Origin: Bacteroides muris (ex Afrizal et al. 2022)
Lineage (GTDB): Bacteria > Bacteroidota > Bacteroidia > Bacteroidales > Bacteroidaceae
Assembly (NCBI RefSeq): GCF_004793475.1
Contig: NZ_SRYZ01000001.1
Coordinates: 62,001 to 126,000, forward strand
Length of the DNA stretch: 64,000 nt
Direction: 5' to 3'
Part shown: in pieces, positions 1 to 8,850 of the stretch
How the letters are laid out: the number at the start of each line of letters is the position of its first letter
How positions within the stretch are numbered: the stretch's first letter is position 1
Translations under genes and position numbers: made by a program
The notes under the pieces: generated by a model
Told to the model about the DNA's origin: nothing
The model's input: the letters and a program-made list of their open reading frames with translations, nothing else
The model's database searches: none

Positions 1-833
1 GGAGCGACGGCTTCCCCGGCTGGCACGCCGAATGTACAGCCATGGGAAAGAAATACTTGGGCGAGCACTTCGACATTCATGGCGGCGGCATGGACCTTAT
101 CTTCCCGCATCACGAATGCGAGATTGCACAATCCGTAGCTTCCCAAGGGGAAGATATGGTACATTATTGGATGCACAATAATATGCTGACCGTGAACGGA
201 CAGAAAATGGGTAAGTCTTATGGTAACTTCATCACATTGGAAGAGCTCTTCAAAGGCACACACCCCATGCTGGAGCAAGCCTACAGCCCAATGACCATTC
301 GCTTCTTCACCCTGCAAGCCCACTACCGCAGTACGGTAGACTTCAGCAATGAAGCTCTGCAAGCCGCTGAAAAAGGGCTGGCAAGACTGATGGATGCTGT
401 ACATGGACTGGACAAGATTACCCCTGCTTCAATCTCTACCATAGACGTGAAATCTCTGCGTGCCAAGTGTTACGAAGCCATGAATGATGACTTGAACTCA
501 CCGATTGTCATCGCCCACCTCTTCGACGGCGCCAAGATGGTAAACAATATCCTGGCAGGAAACGATTCCATCACAGCCGAAGACCTGAAAGAATTGAAGG
601 AAACCTTCTATCTTTTCTGCTTCGACATCTTAGGATTACAAGAAGGCAACGCCTCCAACGAGGAGCGTGAAGCCGCCTTCGGCAAAGTAGTGGACATGCT
701 ATTGGAAGAGCGTTCAAAAGCAAAAGCCAACAAAGATTGGGCTACATCCGATAAAATCCGTAATGAACTCACCGCACTCGGTTTCGAGATTAAGGACGGT
801 AAGGACGGAAGCGAATGGAAGCTGAATAAATAA
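1..833 (+). CDS. cysS: Cysteinyl-tRNA synthetase, C-terminal part (5' end outside window)
   Basis: Charges tRNA-Cys with cysteine in the cytoplasm. The reading frame is already open at the left edge (first whole codon at base 3) and runs to TAA at 831-833. Visible family blocks are [30 protein letters not shown] (zinc and cysteine-binding part of the Rossmann core) and [10 protein letters not shown], the class I KMSKS loop in the form KMGKS. The C-terminal helical anticodon-binding part follows ([22 protein letters not shown]). The HIGH motif and the N-terminus lie outside the window. The AIM start at base 42 is only an internal Met. No frameshift is seen. A long imperfect hairpin follows 50 bp after the stop. 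Confidence 0.97.
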   Translation, partial: SDGFPGWHAECTAMGKKYLGEHFDIHGGGMDLIFPHHECEIAQSVASQGEDMVHYWMHNNMLTVNGQKMGKSYGNFITLEELFKGTHPMLEQAYSPMTIRFFTLQAHYRSTVDFSNEALQAAEKGLARLMDAVHGLDKITPASISTIDVKSLRAKCYEAMNDDLNSPIVIAHLFDGAKMVNNILAGNDSITAEDLKELKETFYLFCFDILGLQEGNASNEEREAAFGKVVDMLLEERSKAKANKDWATSDKIRNELTALGFEIKDGKDGSEWKLNK

Positions 834-1184
834 CAAATGTATCACAACTCACCACAGATTTATACAGATTGAGGTAAGTTTTAGACAGAAGAACAAAAGA
901 ACATATTTTTCTCACTTTTGTTCTTCTGTTCTTTTGTCTGAACAATAGAATCTGGTGATTCTGCAGTGATTGCATATTTTGATATATGCTCGTTAGATTG
1001 GCAAAAACAAATACAAGCCCATAGTCTGTACTTCATCTCCATCCTTTACTTAAATACGTATTGGCAAATTTATTCCATTCTGAATCCAACAACCCGCTCC
1101 GACAAATAGTTCATTATCAGTCGAAGCGGGTCGCAGAAAAATGTTCAAGCAATTCATGGAGAATTATCTATAACCTGTATCCGA
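834..1184. other. Intergenic region with no gene, convergent 3' ends
   Basis: Lies between the stop of cysS (+) and the stop of a sulfatase (-). I see no credible gene. It holds one long imperfect inverted repeat (listed separately). Around that is a looser outer pair in which bases near 845-870 partly mirror those near 950-972. Short ORFs here overlap the hairpin and look spurious. Confidence 0.6.
883..939. terminator. Imperfect 20-bp inverted repeat, probable bidirectional terminator
   Basis: Arms 883-902 and 920-939 pair over 20 bp with two mismatches that become G-U pairs in RNA; the loop is 17 nt. It stands between two convergent genes, the usual place for a shared terminator. There is no long U-tract after it, so the assignment rests on symmetry and position. 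Confidence 0.5.
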
Positions 1185-2729
1185 TCAATAAGGTATCATA
1201 TCCTTCAAGACACCTTCCTTATACCAAGGGTCATCAATCTCTTTCAATACTTTGCCCATCTCTGCGCAAAGGTCTTTTACGACTTCTTGGTTTTCTTCCA
1301 AAGCAAGGTTAGTCATCTGATACGGGTCCTTTTCATCGTCAAACAACAAACTTTTGACCAGTTTATGATTTTCGCGGTCAATGTAGAGCGCCAGCGTATA
1401 GCGCGCCGATTTAAAGCCGCGCGATGAAGGGAAATAGGAACAGACCATACCTTCCGCATCCTTCTCACCATCCAAGTTCTGAATATAGAGAGCACCGGTA
1501 GGACGTACAATATCTGCCTTTTCATCGAAGAAAAGCGGTGCATAATTGCGTCCCTGCACCTCGGCCGGAATGGAGTCGGCAAGACCGGCAAGGCCCAACA
1601 AGGTAGGCATGATGTCCGGCGAGGAAAGCATCAGGTCGTCCACACGGGGGGTAATCTTATCGGGGAAACGCACCAGGAAAGGAACGTTCATGGACTCGGA
1701 GTATGGGGAATTCTTCGGGTCTTCCGTATGCTGGCTGCACATGGTCTCTCCATGGTCGGAAGCAAACACGACAATGGTATTCTTGTCCAGTCCGAGTTCC
1801 TTCAAGGCATCGAGTATCTGACCGAAAGCACGGTCAACACCCGTCACAGAAGCAAAGTAGTAGCGTGCACTCTTCGCCTTGGGCATCTTGGGATTGGCAT
1901 TCGGACGGACGAGCAAGCTGTCCAGAGGCTGGTCCTTATAGAGATTGAAATCTTCCTCCATACAGTCGTCCAAAGAACGGTACGGACTATGGGGAGGATT
2001 CATGCCTACCATGATGAAGAAAGGTTTCTTCGGGTCGCGTACATTTCCCTCGTTCTTCAGATAAGACACCACCTTGTCCGCTTCGTGTAACGGTGACCAC
2101 TCACGTGGATCGTGGCGACGGCCTTCCGTATCCCAGTAATGCGGATTCTTGTGTTCGTCGAAGGTACCGTAAGAATACCAGTAATTGAACCCGTGACGAC
2201 GTTCTTTCGGCGTATAGGCATCCCATGCAGGTACACGGTCTTCCACATACTGTCCGGGACGTTCGGGGTCGTTAGGGGTAGGAAAATCGGCATGCAGTTT
2301 ACCAAAGTAGGCACAGTCATATCCGGCATTGCAGAATACATCGCTCACACACACAGCATCCTCACGCAAGGAGCTGATGGGACGGTTCGAATTGCAATTC
2401 AATGGAATACCACTCTTATTAGGATACATTCCCGTCAATAGAGAACCACGGTGGGGGCTGCTCAACGGGCAGTTACTCATGGCAGATGTCAATACTACCG
2501 ACTCCCGGGCAAAATCATTCAAACGCGGGGTGTGCACCGGGTCATTCCGAAAGTTCACTTTCTCGCGAAAACCTTCCTGACCCCAGAACTCCATCGCCTG
2601 GTTACGGTATTGGTCGGGAAAAACGTAAATGACATTCGGCCGGACGGCTTGTTCCGCTTGCGGGACTTTACAACCCTGCAAGGCGAACAAGCCTAAACCA
2701 CCTAACAAAATATTTAATTGAGTTTTCAT
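1185..2729 (-). CDS. Secreted/lipoprotein sulfatase, Ser-type (S1 family), next to GH88
   Basis: Hydrolyses sulfate esters, here most likely on chondroitin/dermatan fragments. 514 aa. Signal peptide ends in lipobox LQGC (Cys20), so a periplasm- or surface-facing lipoprotein is expected. The S1 signature (C/S)xPxR with TG six residues on is present as SSPHRGSLLTG, with Ser90 as the residue to be converted to formylglycine. This makes it Ser-type, needing an anaerobic radical-SAM maturase (anSME) not present here. A metal-site block FASDHGETM is seen at about residue 325. Its ATG overlaps the TGA of the upstream GH88 gene by 4 bp (ATGA), so the two are translationally coupled. From memory, a GH88/sulfatase pair in the B. 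thetaiotaomicron chondroitin locus (BT3348/BT3349) includes an endo-4-O-sulfatase; equivalence is inferred, not tested. Confidence 0.9.
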   Translation of the reverse strand: MKTQLNILLGGLGLFALQGCKVPQAEQAVRPNVIYVFPDQYRNQAMEFWGQEGFREKVNFRNDPVHTPRLNDFARESVVLTSAMSNCPLSSPHRGSLLTGMYPNKSGIPLNCNSNRPISSLREDAVCVSDVFCNAGYDCAYFGKLHADFPTPNDPERPGQYVEDRVPAWDAYTPKERRHGFNYWYSYGTFDEHKNPHYWDTEGRRHDPREWSPLHEADKVVSYLKNEGNVRDPKKPFFIMVGMNPPHSPYRSLDDCMEEDFNLYKDQPLDSLLVRPNANPKMPKAKSARYYFASVTGVDRAFGQILDALKELGLDKNTIVVFASDHGETMCSQHTEDPKNSPYSESMNVPFLVRFPDKITPRVDDLMLSSPDIMPTLLGLAGLADSIPAEVQGRNYAPLFFDEKADIVRPTGALYIQNLDGEKDAEGMVCSYFPSSRGFKSARYTLALYIDRENHKLVKSLLFDDEKDPYQMTNLALEENQEVVKDLCAEMGKVLKEIDDPWYKEGVLKDMIPY

Positions 2730-3925
2730 TTTTCCAAATCTCTTTTACGCATCAATCCTTCCAGGAAGTAATAATCGGCATAGTTCAGCGGTACATCAAT
2801 CTCCGCACCGTGGGGAATACTACCCACAGAGTGCATCAGGATAAAGTTACCATTGGTACCCACTTTGGCACGGTAGGAAGGAGAAGCGAGGCTTTCCATA
2901 ATCCGGTCGGCAGTTTCTTTGTATCCCTTATCCGGCAGATAAGTGCTCAGCTCGTAAAGGGCGGATGCCGTGCAGGCAGCTGACGAAGCATCACGAGGTT
3001 CATTCGGGATATTGGGAGCGTCGTAATCCCAGTAGGGAACCAAGTCTTCCGGAAGATTCTTGTTGTTGAAGATAAAGTTGTAAATCTTTTCAGCCTGTCC
3101 CAAGTATCTGGCGTCGTGTGTATAGCGATAGCACATAGTGTAGCCGTACAAGGCCCACGCTTGTCCACGTGCCCAAGCAGACTCGTCGGCATAACCTTGT
3201 GCAGTCTGTCTCTTACGGACTTCACCGGTTTCGGGGTCATAATCCACCACATGATAGCAGCTGTTGTCCTCACGGAAATGGTTAGCCATAGTCGTATCGG
3301 CATGCTTCCGGGCTATGTTGTAAAAAGTGGAGTCGCCCGACAGTCTGGAAGCTTCGAACAGCAGTTCGAGATTCATCATATTATCAATGATAACGGGACA
3401 TTTCCAGCCACGTTCAGCCTGCCATCCCTTGTCTGCATCCCACGACTGAAGTACGCCTGCAGCAGGGCGGAAACGGGTAGACAAGGATTTGGCCGTCTGT
3501 ATAATGACCGGTTTGTACTCTTCCTTACCCGCAAAACGGTATCCGTTCAGGTAGCTGCAGCCAATCATAAAGCCTACATCATGATGCCAAGTGAGGTATT
3601 GTACCGAATCCAAATCCTCGGTATACTTCTCTGCTAACGGCAGCCACTTCCGGTCGCCGGTCAGCTCGTACATATGCCAGATATTACCAGAAAAGAAACC
3701 GGAACACCAATCGTCGATAGGTACATAGACAATGTTCCCATCCTTATCAATGGTGCGGGGATTAAGGATTTTACCGGATTTTTCGATAATGTCTGTCTGA
3801 ATTGTCTCCTGAGCCACAGCATTATCAATGTTTTCTTGGATAAAGTTGCTTTCAGCCTGCTTTTGGCCTGCGCAACCTGCCAATACAAGAAGGGAGATTC
3901 CCAACGTAGTGAGGACTGTTTTCAT
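2726..3925 (-). CDS. Unsaturated glucuronyl hydrolase, GH88, lipoprotein
   Basis: Removes the 4,5-unsaturated uronic acid left at the non-reducing end of oligosaccharides by polysaccharide lyases. I choose the ATG at 3925 because it opens directly into a lipoprotein signal (MKTVLTTLGISLLVLAGC, Cys18); the longer ORF adds 19 non-signal residues. Length 399 aa, normal for GH88. Family motifs: WHHDVGFMIG (Asp116) and VIIDNMMNLELL (Asp181) match the two Asp of characterised unsaturated glucuronyl hydrolases; QGYADESAWARGQAWALYG is also typical. A TAnnTTTG box (TACTTTTG, minus strand, 3969-3976) lies about 45 bp upstream. First gene of a two-gene operon with the sulfatase. Its substrate is presumably the product of the PL8 lyases 35-40 kb away in this window. 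Confidence 0.92.
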   Translation of the reverse strand: MKTVLTTLGISLLVLAGCAGQKQAESNFIQENIDNAVAQETIQTDIIEKSGKILNPRTIDKDGNIVYVPIDDWCSGFFSGNIWHMYELTGDRKWLPLAEKYTEDLDSVQYLTWHHDVGFMIGCSYLNGYRFAGKEEYKPVIIQTAKSLSTRFRPAAGVLQSWDADKGWQAERGWKCPVIIDNMMNLELLFEASRLSGDSTFYNIARKHADTTMANHFREDNSCYHVVDYDPETGEVRKRQTAQGYADESAWARGQAWALYGYTMCYRYTHDARYLGQAEKIYNFIFNNKNLPEDLVPYWDYDAPNIPNEPRDASSAACTASALYELSTYLPDKGYKETADRIMESLASPSYRAKVGTNGNFILMHSVGSIPHGAEIDVPLNYADYYFLEGLMRKRDLEK

Positions 3926-4097
3926 AATAAGGGATTTATTTATTAAGAGTTTATGATTTTTCCTGCTGCAAAAGTAGAGCAAGTGTACAGATTTAACCTG
4001 CCTAAATAATTCAATTAATGGCCAAAATCGTTACTTTTGTGTCCGGAATTACATGTTTTCCACCCATTAATCATTAATTATTAACCATTACTCCCCC

Positions 4098-4541
4098 ATG
4101 ACCGCACAAGAATTTTTCAAAAACGACCGTTTCGCCACGAATGCAGGTGTAGAACTGATAGAAATAAAGGAAGGGTACAGCAAGGCACGCCTGGTTATCA
4201 CAGCAGAACATCTCAATGCGGGAGGCCGTACACAAGGTGGCGTCCTCTTCACCCTTGCCGACCTGGCACTGGCAGCAGCAGCCAACTCTCACGGAGTATT
4301 GGCTTTCTCTCTTTCATCCACTATCACTTTCCTGCGCAGTAGCAGACCGGGCGATGTGCTGTATGCCGAAGCACGCGAACGCTACATCGGCCGCACCACC
4401 GGATATTACCAGATTGACGTCACCAACCAGGAAGGAAAACTGATTGCCACTTTCGAATCCAGTGTGTTTAGGAAAGGAGACAAGATTACTTTTTCCCTAT
4501 CACAGACGTCATCGGATAGCGGTTGCCCCGGACACTCTTGA
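4098..4541 (+). CDS. PaaI-like hotdog-fold thioesterase
   Basis: Predicted cytoplasmic acyl-CoA thioesterase of the PaaI/YdiI type; substrate not predictable. 147 aa. The hotdog signature HLNAGGRTQGGVLFTLADLALAAAANSHG is clear, followed by the strands SLSSTITFLRSSRPGDVLYAEA and GYYQIDVTNQEGKLIATFESSVFRKGD. In many relatives the TQGG segment reads xHGG; Gln is a common variant in the family, so this is not evidence of inactivity. A TACTTTTG -7-type box at 4032-4039 serves it, back to back with the box of the GH88 operon. Its last 56 bp overlap the 3' end of the convergent DUF3108 gene. Confidence 0.88.
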   Translation: MTAQEFFKNDRFATNAGVELIEIKEGYSKARLVITAEHLNAGGRTQGGVLFTLADLALAAAANSHGVLAFSLSSTITFLRSSRPGDVLYAEARERYIGRTTGYYQIDVTNQEGKLIATFESSVFRKGDKITFSLSQTSSDSGCPGHS

Positions 4542-5352
4542 AGAACGCCTTGGCCGAACCGAAGTTCAGATACATGTCCAGACGGATGGGAAGGTGGTTC
4601 CTGTCGTCGGACACAAAGAAGGTGATGACCTCCTTCTCCTTACCTTTTTTATACTCTACGAAAGAAAATACCAAGCAGCGGTAAACGGTGTCGTTATTCG
4701 CCTTGACGTCCTCCTTACCGCGATAAATCAACGTCTGCTCTTCCACCCTGCGCCCCGTAGCCATGGGGAAGAGTATCTTCTGCCCTACCTTGTAATCCTT
4801 GGGGTCGTAGGAACGAGCCTGGGCCAGGATGCTCAGCATGTCGAAAATACAACGGCTATCGCTGTACTCCATCTCCTGCGGCTCGCGGACAGGATTATAC
4901 CAGGTGCGTCGCTGTTTCACACTGGCTACACCGTCTTTATAGGAGAACCAAGCCTCGTCTACCGTGTGACGGCTCCCCTCCTCCGCCGCCTTACGGAAGT
5001 AAAGCGGCTCCAGCCGGTCGCTGACGTAGCAGGTCAGCGTGTCGCGCATCTTGAAGAAGAAGTCAGTTTTCTTGCTGCCCACGCTGAGCAAGTTGAAGCG
5101 AAAGGCCGGCTCGGAATGATAGGTCGTGGCGTTGGTGGTGAGACTGGCCAAGCCCACCTTCTTCCAGATGAATTTCCAGTTGAAATATAAGTCGTACATC
5201 ACGTGCTCGCCCGACTGGAATGCCTCGTTTCGGGCGGCACACTGGGCTTGAACAGACTGGGAGATTCCCAAACAGCACATCCCCACCATCCACAGAACAA
5301 ACAGCCGCTTCCACTTAATAGCTACGGCCCCTACCGCTGTTGCGATTGCCAT
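4486..5352 (-). CDS. DUF3108 family exported protein
   Basis: Function unknown; DUF3108 proteins are exported and occur across Bacteroidota and Proteobacteria. Features include GEHVMYDLYFNWKFIWKKVGLASL near the mature N-terminus, the repeated short beta-strands expected of the family, and ITFFVSDDRNHLPIRLDMYLNFGSAKAFFKSV near the end. A hydrophobic export segment (LFVLWMVGMCCLGISQSVQAQ) precedes the mature part. The start is uncertain: an ATG at 5394 would overlap the upstream gene by 80 bp; the ATG at 5352 (overlap 38 bp) is preferred, and a start still closer to the signal peptide is possible. Downstream partner of the Ig-like lipoprotein. The 3' end overlaps the convergent thioesterase gene by 56 bp. 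Confidence 0.85.
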   Translation of the reverse strand: MAIATAVGAVAIKWKRLFVLWMVGMCCLGISQSVQAQCAARNEAFQSGEHVMYDLYFNWKFIWKKVGLASLTTNATTYHSEPAFRFNLLSVGSKKTDFFFKMRDTLTCYVSDRLEPLYFRKAAEEGSRHTVDEAWFSYKDGVASVKQRRTWYNPVREPQEMEYSDSRCIFDMLSILAQARSYDPKDYKVGQKILFPMATGRRVEEQTLIYRGKEDVKANNDTVYRCLVFSFVEYKKGKEKEVITFFVSDDRNHLPIRLDMYLNFGSAKAFFKSVRGNRYPMTSVIGKK

Positions 5353-7264
5353 TACGGTTATTTTTGTTCCTGCTTTGCTTTTTCTTGTCTTCATCCGGTT
5401 TTTGTTTTTTTAGTTCGTTCGGTTTCTGCCTATCCAGAGGCTTAGCCTTGATATCCCATTCCTGAGTCAAATCAAAGTTCGCTTTAAGCTCCAGAACCAT
5501 CGGATAATAGTAAACCATTTCAGGCTGGCGCTTCTCGGCATAGTTTCCCGTATCCCAGACGCCATTCCCATTCGTATCATTTATCAGCCGCGCTCCATAT
5601 TTGCCCGGATTGAGGAAATAGAAATCGGCTTTCCCATCCACCACCGGCACCGTGCGCAGCACTTTGTCCTGACCGTCCAGTAGTTCCACAAAAGCCAGAG
5701 AGTCCGCTCCATGCACATTAAAGAATATCTGCCCGTACTCTTCCAGCTTCTTGGCCTTGAAGTCCTTCTTTATCTTGTCGGAGAACAACCCGTACAACCC
5801 GCGTATGGCAGCAGAATCCACTTCAAATGTATAGCTTTCGCCGGGTGCCCATTCGGCAAACAGATTATAACGCTTCAAGTCCAAAGAGTCGCGCATAAAG
5901 TCGAACGGGATATCCTGCCACAACGAGTCCACTTTCAGTTTCAGATGGAAAGCGGTGGTATCTATGCTTGCCACCGGCTCCGTAAACGACAGAGTAAGAT
6001 AATCGTATACATCGATTGCAGAAGGGGCATACACATCTACAGCCAGGAATTCCGTCGGCTCGGGCTCTTCCACCTCACCTTCCTTCAACTTCTTCTTTTT
6101 CTTCTCACGCTCCTTCTGTGCCTTTTCCTTCACCTCCTGTTTCTGTTTCTGCAGCTTGTCGTATGTCAGCTTAGCCAACACATTCAAAGTATCGGTACGG
6201 GGCACCAGTTGTTTCAAGCTATCCGTATACAAATAGGTGATACTCATTTTCAGGGAATCCTGCTTATAAAGCAAGGAATCCTTTATCCAATAATGAATCG
6301 TATCGTTCCGGCCGGTGGGCTGTTCTATAACAAACGCATCTTCCTCATTAAAGTTCAATCCTTTCAATAAAGGCAACGTGTCTGCCGGAGCAGTGAAATA
6401 GAGCGAAAACTTCTCCGGAGTCAACCGTTCGGCCTTCAAGAAACGTTGCGAGAAGGAAAGCTCCTTGAAAGCACGCAGCAGGACATCATCCGGAAGGTAG
6501 TGGGTATATTGACGTTCTACAATCGTATCTACTGTCAGCGAGTCTATCCAAGCCGTATCCTGGCGCATGCGCTCTTCCATGGAAGGAATGATGATGGAGT
6601 CATTGAAAGCTATCACTTCCGTCGGCTGGGAATAGGCAAAATTCTGGTCGGCATCCTGCAAGGCATAAATGCGATACTTGCCGGGAGCCACTCCACGGAT
6701 AGAGAAACGTCCGCGACTGTCCGTACGCCCCACCCGTTCAAAAGGAAGTTTGGTAAAAGCGGAGTCGGCCAGATTGGCATGCAGACCGACCAGCATTCCT
6801 TTCACCGGTTCAAGATTGGCCACATTCAGTACTGTACCGGCCACAGCCATAGAGTCGAGACGGTCGCCCGTAGAGAAAGAATAGAAGAAATTCTCCAAGG
6901 GATTCCCCTCATTATTGTCCTGGATGGCATCACCAAAATCGAATGTATAAGTGGTATTGGCTTTCAATGTATCCTGCAGGGTGATGACCACCTTCTTCCC
7001 ATTAGACTTAATTTCGGGCTGTTGCACCTGCGGAGGAGATATTACAATCTTCTCATTCGGCTTGTCAAGTTTGATAAATTCGTCGAACTCAATGGAAAGT
7101 TTATTTTTATTGCAATGGAGTGCGCCGGGCGCAGGAGTGCCGGAAATAAAACGCGGAGGAGTCTCATCATAAGGTCCTCCTTCAATGCGGCCCACACTGG
7201 CACAAGAATACAGCACGGCAGCTATGCCGACACCCCCCAACAACCTGCGGAAAAGCGGCTTCAT
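5315..7264 (-). CDS. Large Ig-like (SbsA/Big_5 type) lipoprotein
   Basis: Envelope lipoprotein of unknown function. The chosen ATG at 7264 gives MKPLFRRLLGGVGIAAVLYSC, a lipoprotein signal with lipobox LYSC; two in-frame Met further upstream (7291, 7318) lie at or before the predicted transcription start and are less likely. Right after Cys comes GPYDETPPRFISGTPAPGA and an SbsA-type Ig domain (KLSIEFDEFIKLDKP...YTFDFGDAIQDNNEGN). Middle parts carry carboxypeptidase-regulatory-like strands (GRFSIRGVAPGKYRIYALQD). A charged linker rich in Lys and Glu lies at about residues 375-400, and the C-terminal tail is very rich in Lys, Arg and Asn. A TATTTTTG box (minus strand, 7296-7303) is a fitting -7 element. 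Together with the DUF3108 gene it forms a two-gene unit. Confidence 0.88.
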   Translation of the reverse strand: MKPLFRRLLGGVGIAAVLYSCASVGRIEGGPYDETPPRFISGTPAPGALHCNKNKLSIEFDEFIKLDKPNEKIVISPPQVQQPEIKSNGKKVVITLQDTLKANTTYTFDFGDAIQDNNEGNPLENFFYSFSTGDRLDSMAVAGTVLNVANLEPVKGMLVGLHANLADSAFTKLPFERVGRTDSRGRFSIRGVAPGKYRIYALQDADQNFAYSQPTEVIAFNDSIIIPSMEERMRQDTAWIDSLTVDTIVERQYTHYLPDDVLLRAFKELSFSQRFLKAERLTPEKFSLYFTAPADTLPLLKGLNFNEEDAFVIEQPTGRNDTIHYWIKDSLLYKQDSLKMSITYLYTDSLKQLVPRTDTLNVLAKLTYDKLQKQKQEVKEKAQKEREKKKKKLKEGEVEEPEPTEFLAVDVYAPSAIDVYDYLTLSFTEPVASIDTTAFHLKLKVDSLWQDIPFDFMRDSLDLKRYNLFAEWAPGESYTFEVDSAAIRGLYGLFSDKIKKDFKAKKLEEYGQIFFNVHGADSLAFVELLDGQDKVLRTVPVVDGKADFYFLNPGKYGARLINDTNGNGVWDTGNYAEKRQPEMVYYYPMVLELKANFDLTQEWDIKAKPLDRQKPNELKKQKPDEDKKKQSRNKNNRNGNRNSGRGRSY

Positions 7265-7295
7265 TTTAGTATGGCGTTTACGTTCTAACATACTG

Positions 7296-7303
7296 CAAAA
7301 ATA
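7296..7303 (-). promoter_or_regulatory. Candidate Bacteroides -7 box for the Ig-like lipoprotein gene
   Basis: TATTTTTG on the minus strand matches TAnnTTTG exactly. It places the transcript start near 7289, which supports translation from the ATG at 7264. No convincing -33 TTTG element is seen at the usual distance. Confidence 0.45.
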
Positions 7304-7431
7304 AAGGTTATCTACCAATTAGCGGTATGCTTTACAGTATTTTAATCAAAAAATGTCCTTGTTGCCCTCATCCATGTATAAAACATAGTTAAAAAAGGAA
7401 GAGTTTCACACCTTATATACTAAGAAAAGAA

Positions 7432-7471
7432 TAATTTTGTAGACGAAAACTGAATGCTTACATTCAGTTTT
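7432..7471 (+). promoter_or_regulatory. RND efflux operon promoter (-7 box) with downstream palindrome
   Basis: TAATTTTG at 7432-7439 matches TAnnTTTG. The predicted transcription start coincides with a perfect 11-bp inverted repeat, arms 7446-7456 and 7461-7471, core TGAATG-CTTA-CATTCA. The position suits either a repressor operator (TGAATG/CATTCA resembles sites bound by TetR-family regulators) or a 5' RNA hairpin. No regulator gene is adjacent. Confidence 0.5.
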
Positions 7472-7571
7472 CTTTTCCCCGCCTTGCTTTCTAAATCATG
7501 AATTGCACACAAAACAGCCTTTCAAAAGTCGAAAAAAGAAGAATATAAAATTATACAGAGAACAAAAGAGT

Positions 7572-8747
7572 ATGAAGAGTAGATTAGTATTATTGGCATG
7601 TTGCCTGACACTGCTTAGCAGTTGTGGACAAGGCGACAAAGGAACGGGCAAAACTCCCGAATTTGCAGTGATTGAGGCAAAGACCACCACTGCCAACCTG
7701 ACAAACAGCTACCCTGCCACTATCAAAGGCAAACAAGATGTGGAAATCCGCCCGATGGTAAGCGGTTTCATCACAAAATTGCACGTGGACGAAGGCGCGA
7801 CAGTGCGTAAAGGACAAGTGTTGTTCAGCATCGACCCCGTACAGTATCAGGCAGCCGTAAATTCGGCCAAAGCTGCTGTTGAAACAGCCAAAGCTGCCGT
7901 AAACACACAAGAACTGACTGTAAACAACAAACGTGAACTGAACAAGAAGAACATCATCAGCGACTACGACTTGCAAATGGCCGAAAACCAGCTGGCACAA
8001 ACAAAGGCGCAACTGGCACAAGCCAATGCCCAGTTGGTCAATGCCAAGAACAACTTGTCATACACCAGTGTAACCAGCCCCAGTGACGGCGTAGTAGGTA
8101 GCATCCCCTACCGCGTAGGTAGCCTGGTCAGTCCTTCCGTAGCCAGTCCGCTGACTACCGTTGCCGACATCTCCGAAATGTACGCCTACTTCTCTATGAC
8201 CGAACGCCAACTCCTGTCACAGATTCGTGAAGGCGGCAGCATCAAAGAAATCTTAGAAAAGATGCCGGATGTACAATTGCAGCTCATCGACGGAACCATG
8301 TATGCCGACAGCGGCCGCGTAGAAACAATCAGCGGAGTCATAGACCAGGCTACCGGTTCTGTAACCATGCGTGCTCTTTTCCCCAACAAGCACAATGTAC
8401 TGCGTAGTGGAAGTACCGGCAACGTCGTGTTTCCGAATCTAATGGAGAATGTCATCATGATACCACAATCTGCCACAACGGAAATTCAGGACAAAAAGTT
8501 CGTATTCGTCCTACAGCCGGACAACACCCTAAAGAATACCGAAATCAAAGTATTCAAACTGAATGACGGCAAGTATTATTACGTAACAGACGGCTTGAAA
8601 GCAGGCGAGAAAATCGTTATCGAAGGCGTGCAGAATCTAAAAGACGGACAGAGTATCACACCCATCACTCCCGCCGAGAAAGAAGCAGAATATCAGAAGG
8701 CCCTGAAAGACCAGAAAGAAGGCAATATTCAAACGGCATTCCAATAA
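7572..8747 (+). CDS. RND efflux periplasmic adaptor (HlyD/AcrA family), lipoprotein
   Basis: Membrane-fusion protein linking the inner-membrane RND pump to the outer-membrane channel. The ATG at 7572 is chosen because it opens into a lipoprotein signal (MKSRLVLLACCLTLLSSC). The mature part shows the family order: barrel-sandwich half (GKQDVEIRPMVSGFITKLHVDEGATVRKGQVLFSIDP), a coiled-coil hairpin rich in Ala, Asn, Gln and Lys (about residues 100-170), the second lipoyl half (YTSVTSPSDGVVGSIPYRVGSLVSPS), then the beta-barrel and membrane-proximal domains. Length about 391 aa, normal. First gene of a three-gene operon with the pump and the outer-membrane factor. Substrates cannot be predicted. 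Confidence 0.95.
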   Translation: MKSRLVLLACCLTLLSSCGQGDKGTGKTPEFAVIEAKTTTANLTNSYPATIKGKQDVEIRPMVSGFITKLHVDEGATVRKGQVLFSIDPVQYQAAVNSAKAAVETAKAAVNTQELTVNNKRELNKKNIISDYDLQMAENQLAQTKAQLAQANAQLVNAKNNLSYTSVTSPSDGVVGSIPYRVGSLVSPSVASPLTTVADISEMYAYFSMTERQLLSQIREGGSIKEILEKMPDVQLQLIDGTMYADSGRVETISGVIDQATGSVTMRALFPNKHNVLRSGSTGNVVFPNLMENVIMIPQSATTEIQDKKFVFVLQPDNTLKNTEIKVFKLNDGKYYYVTDGLKAGEKIVIEGVQNLKDGQSITPITPAEKEAEYQKALKDQKEGNIQTAFQ

Positions 8748-8759
8748 AAGAATGAAAAT

Positions 8760-8848
8760 TGAGAGAATGAAAAGCTGCTCACAACAGGCACAGCATTGAT
8801 TCTTATCCCATTTTAATTCTTTAATTTTTAATTCTTTAATTTTTCATG
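8760..8848. repeat. AT-rich ATTCTTTAATT repeats in the efflux operon spacer
   Basis: The 103-bp spacer between adaptor and pump ends in tandem units of about 15 bp built on AATTCTTTAATTTTT, followed directly by the pump start codon. The same motif recurs at 59390-59475, suggesting a dispersed spacer repeat. Function unknown. Confidence 0.5.
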
Positions 8849-8850
8849 AA

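Noticed and set aside
4098..4541. Thioesterase as inactive because TQGG replaces xHGG
   Set aside because: Gln at this place is a frequent variant among hotdog thioesterases, and other core residues are kept.
6446..7288. 280-aa plus-strand ORF opposite the Ig-like lipoprotein
   Set aside because: Antisense shadow of a lipoprotein gene with clear domains.
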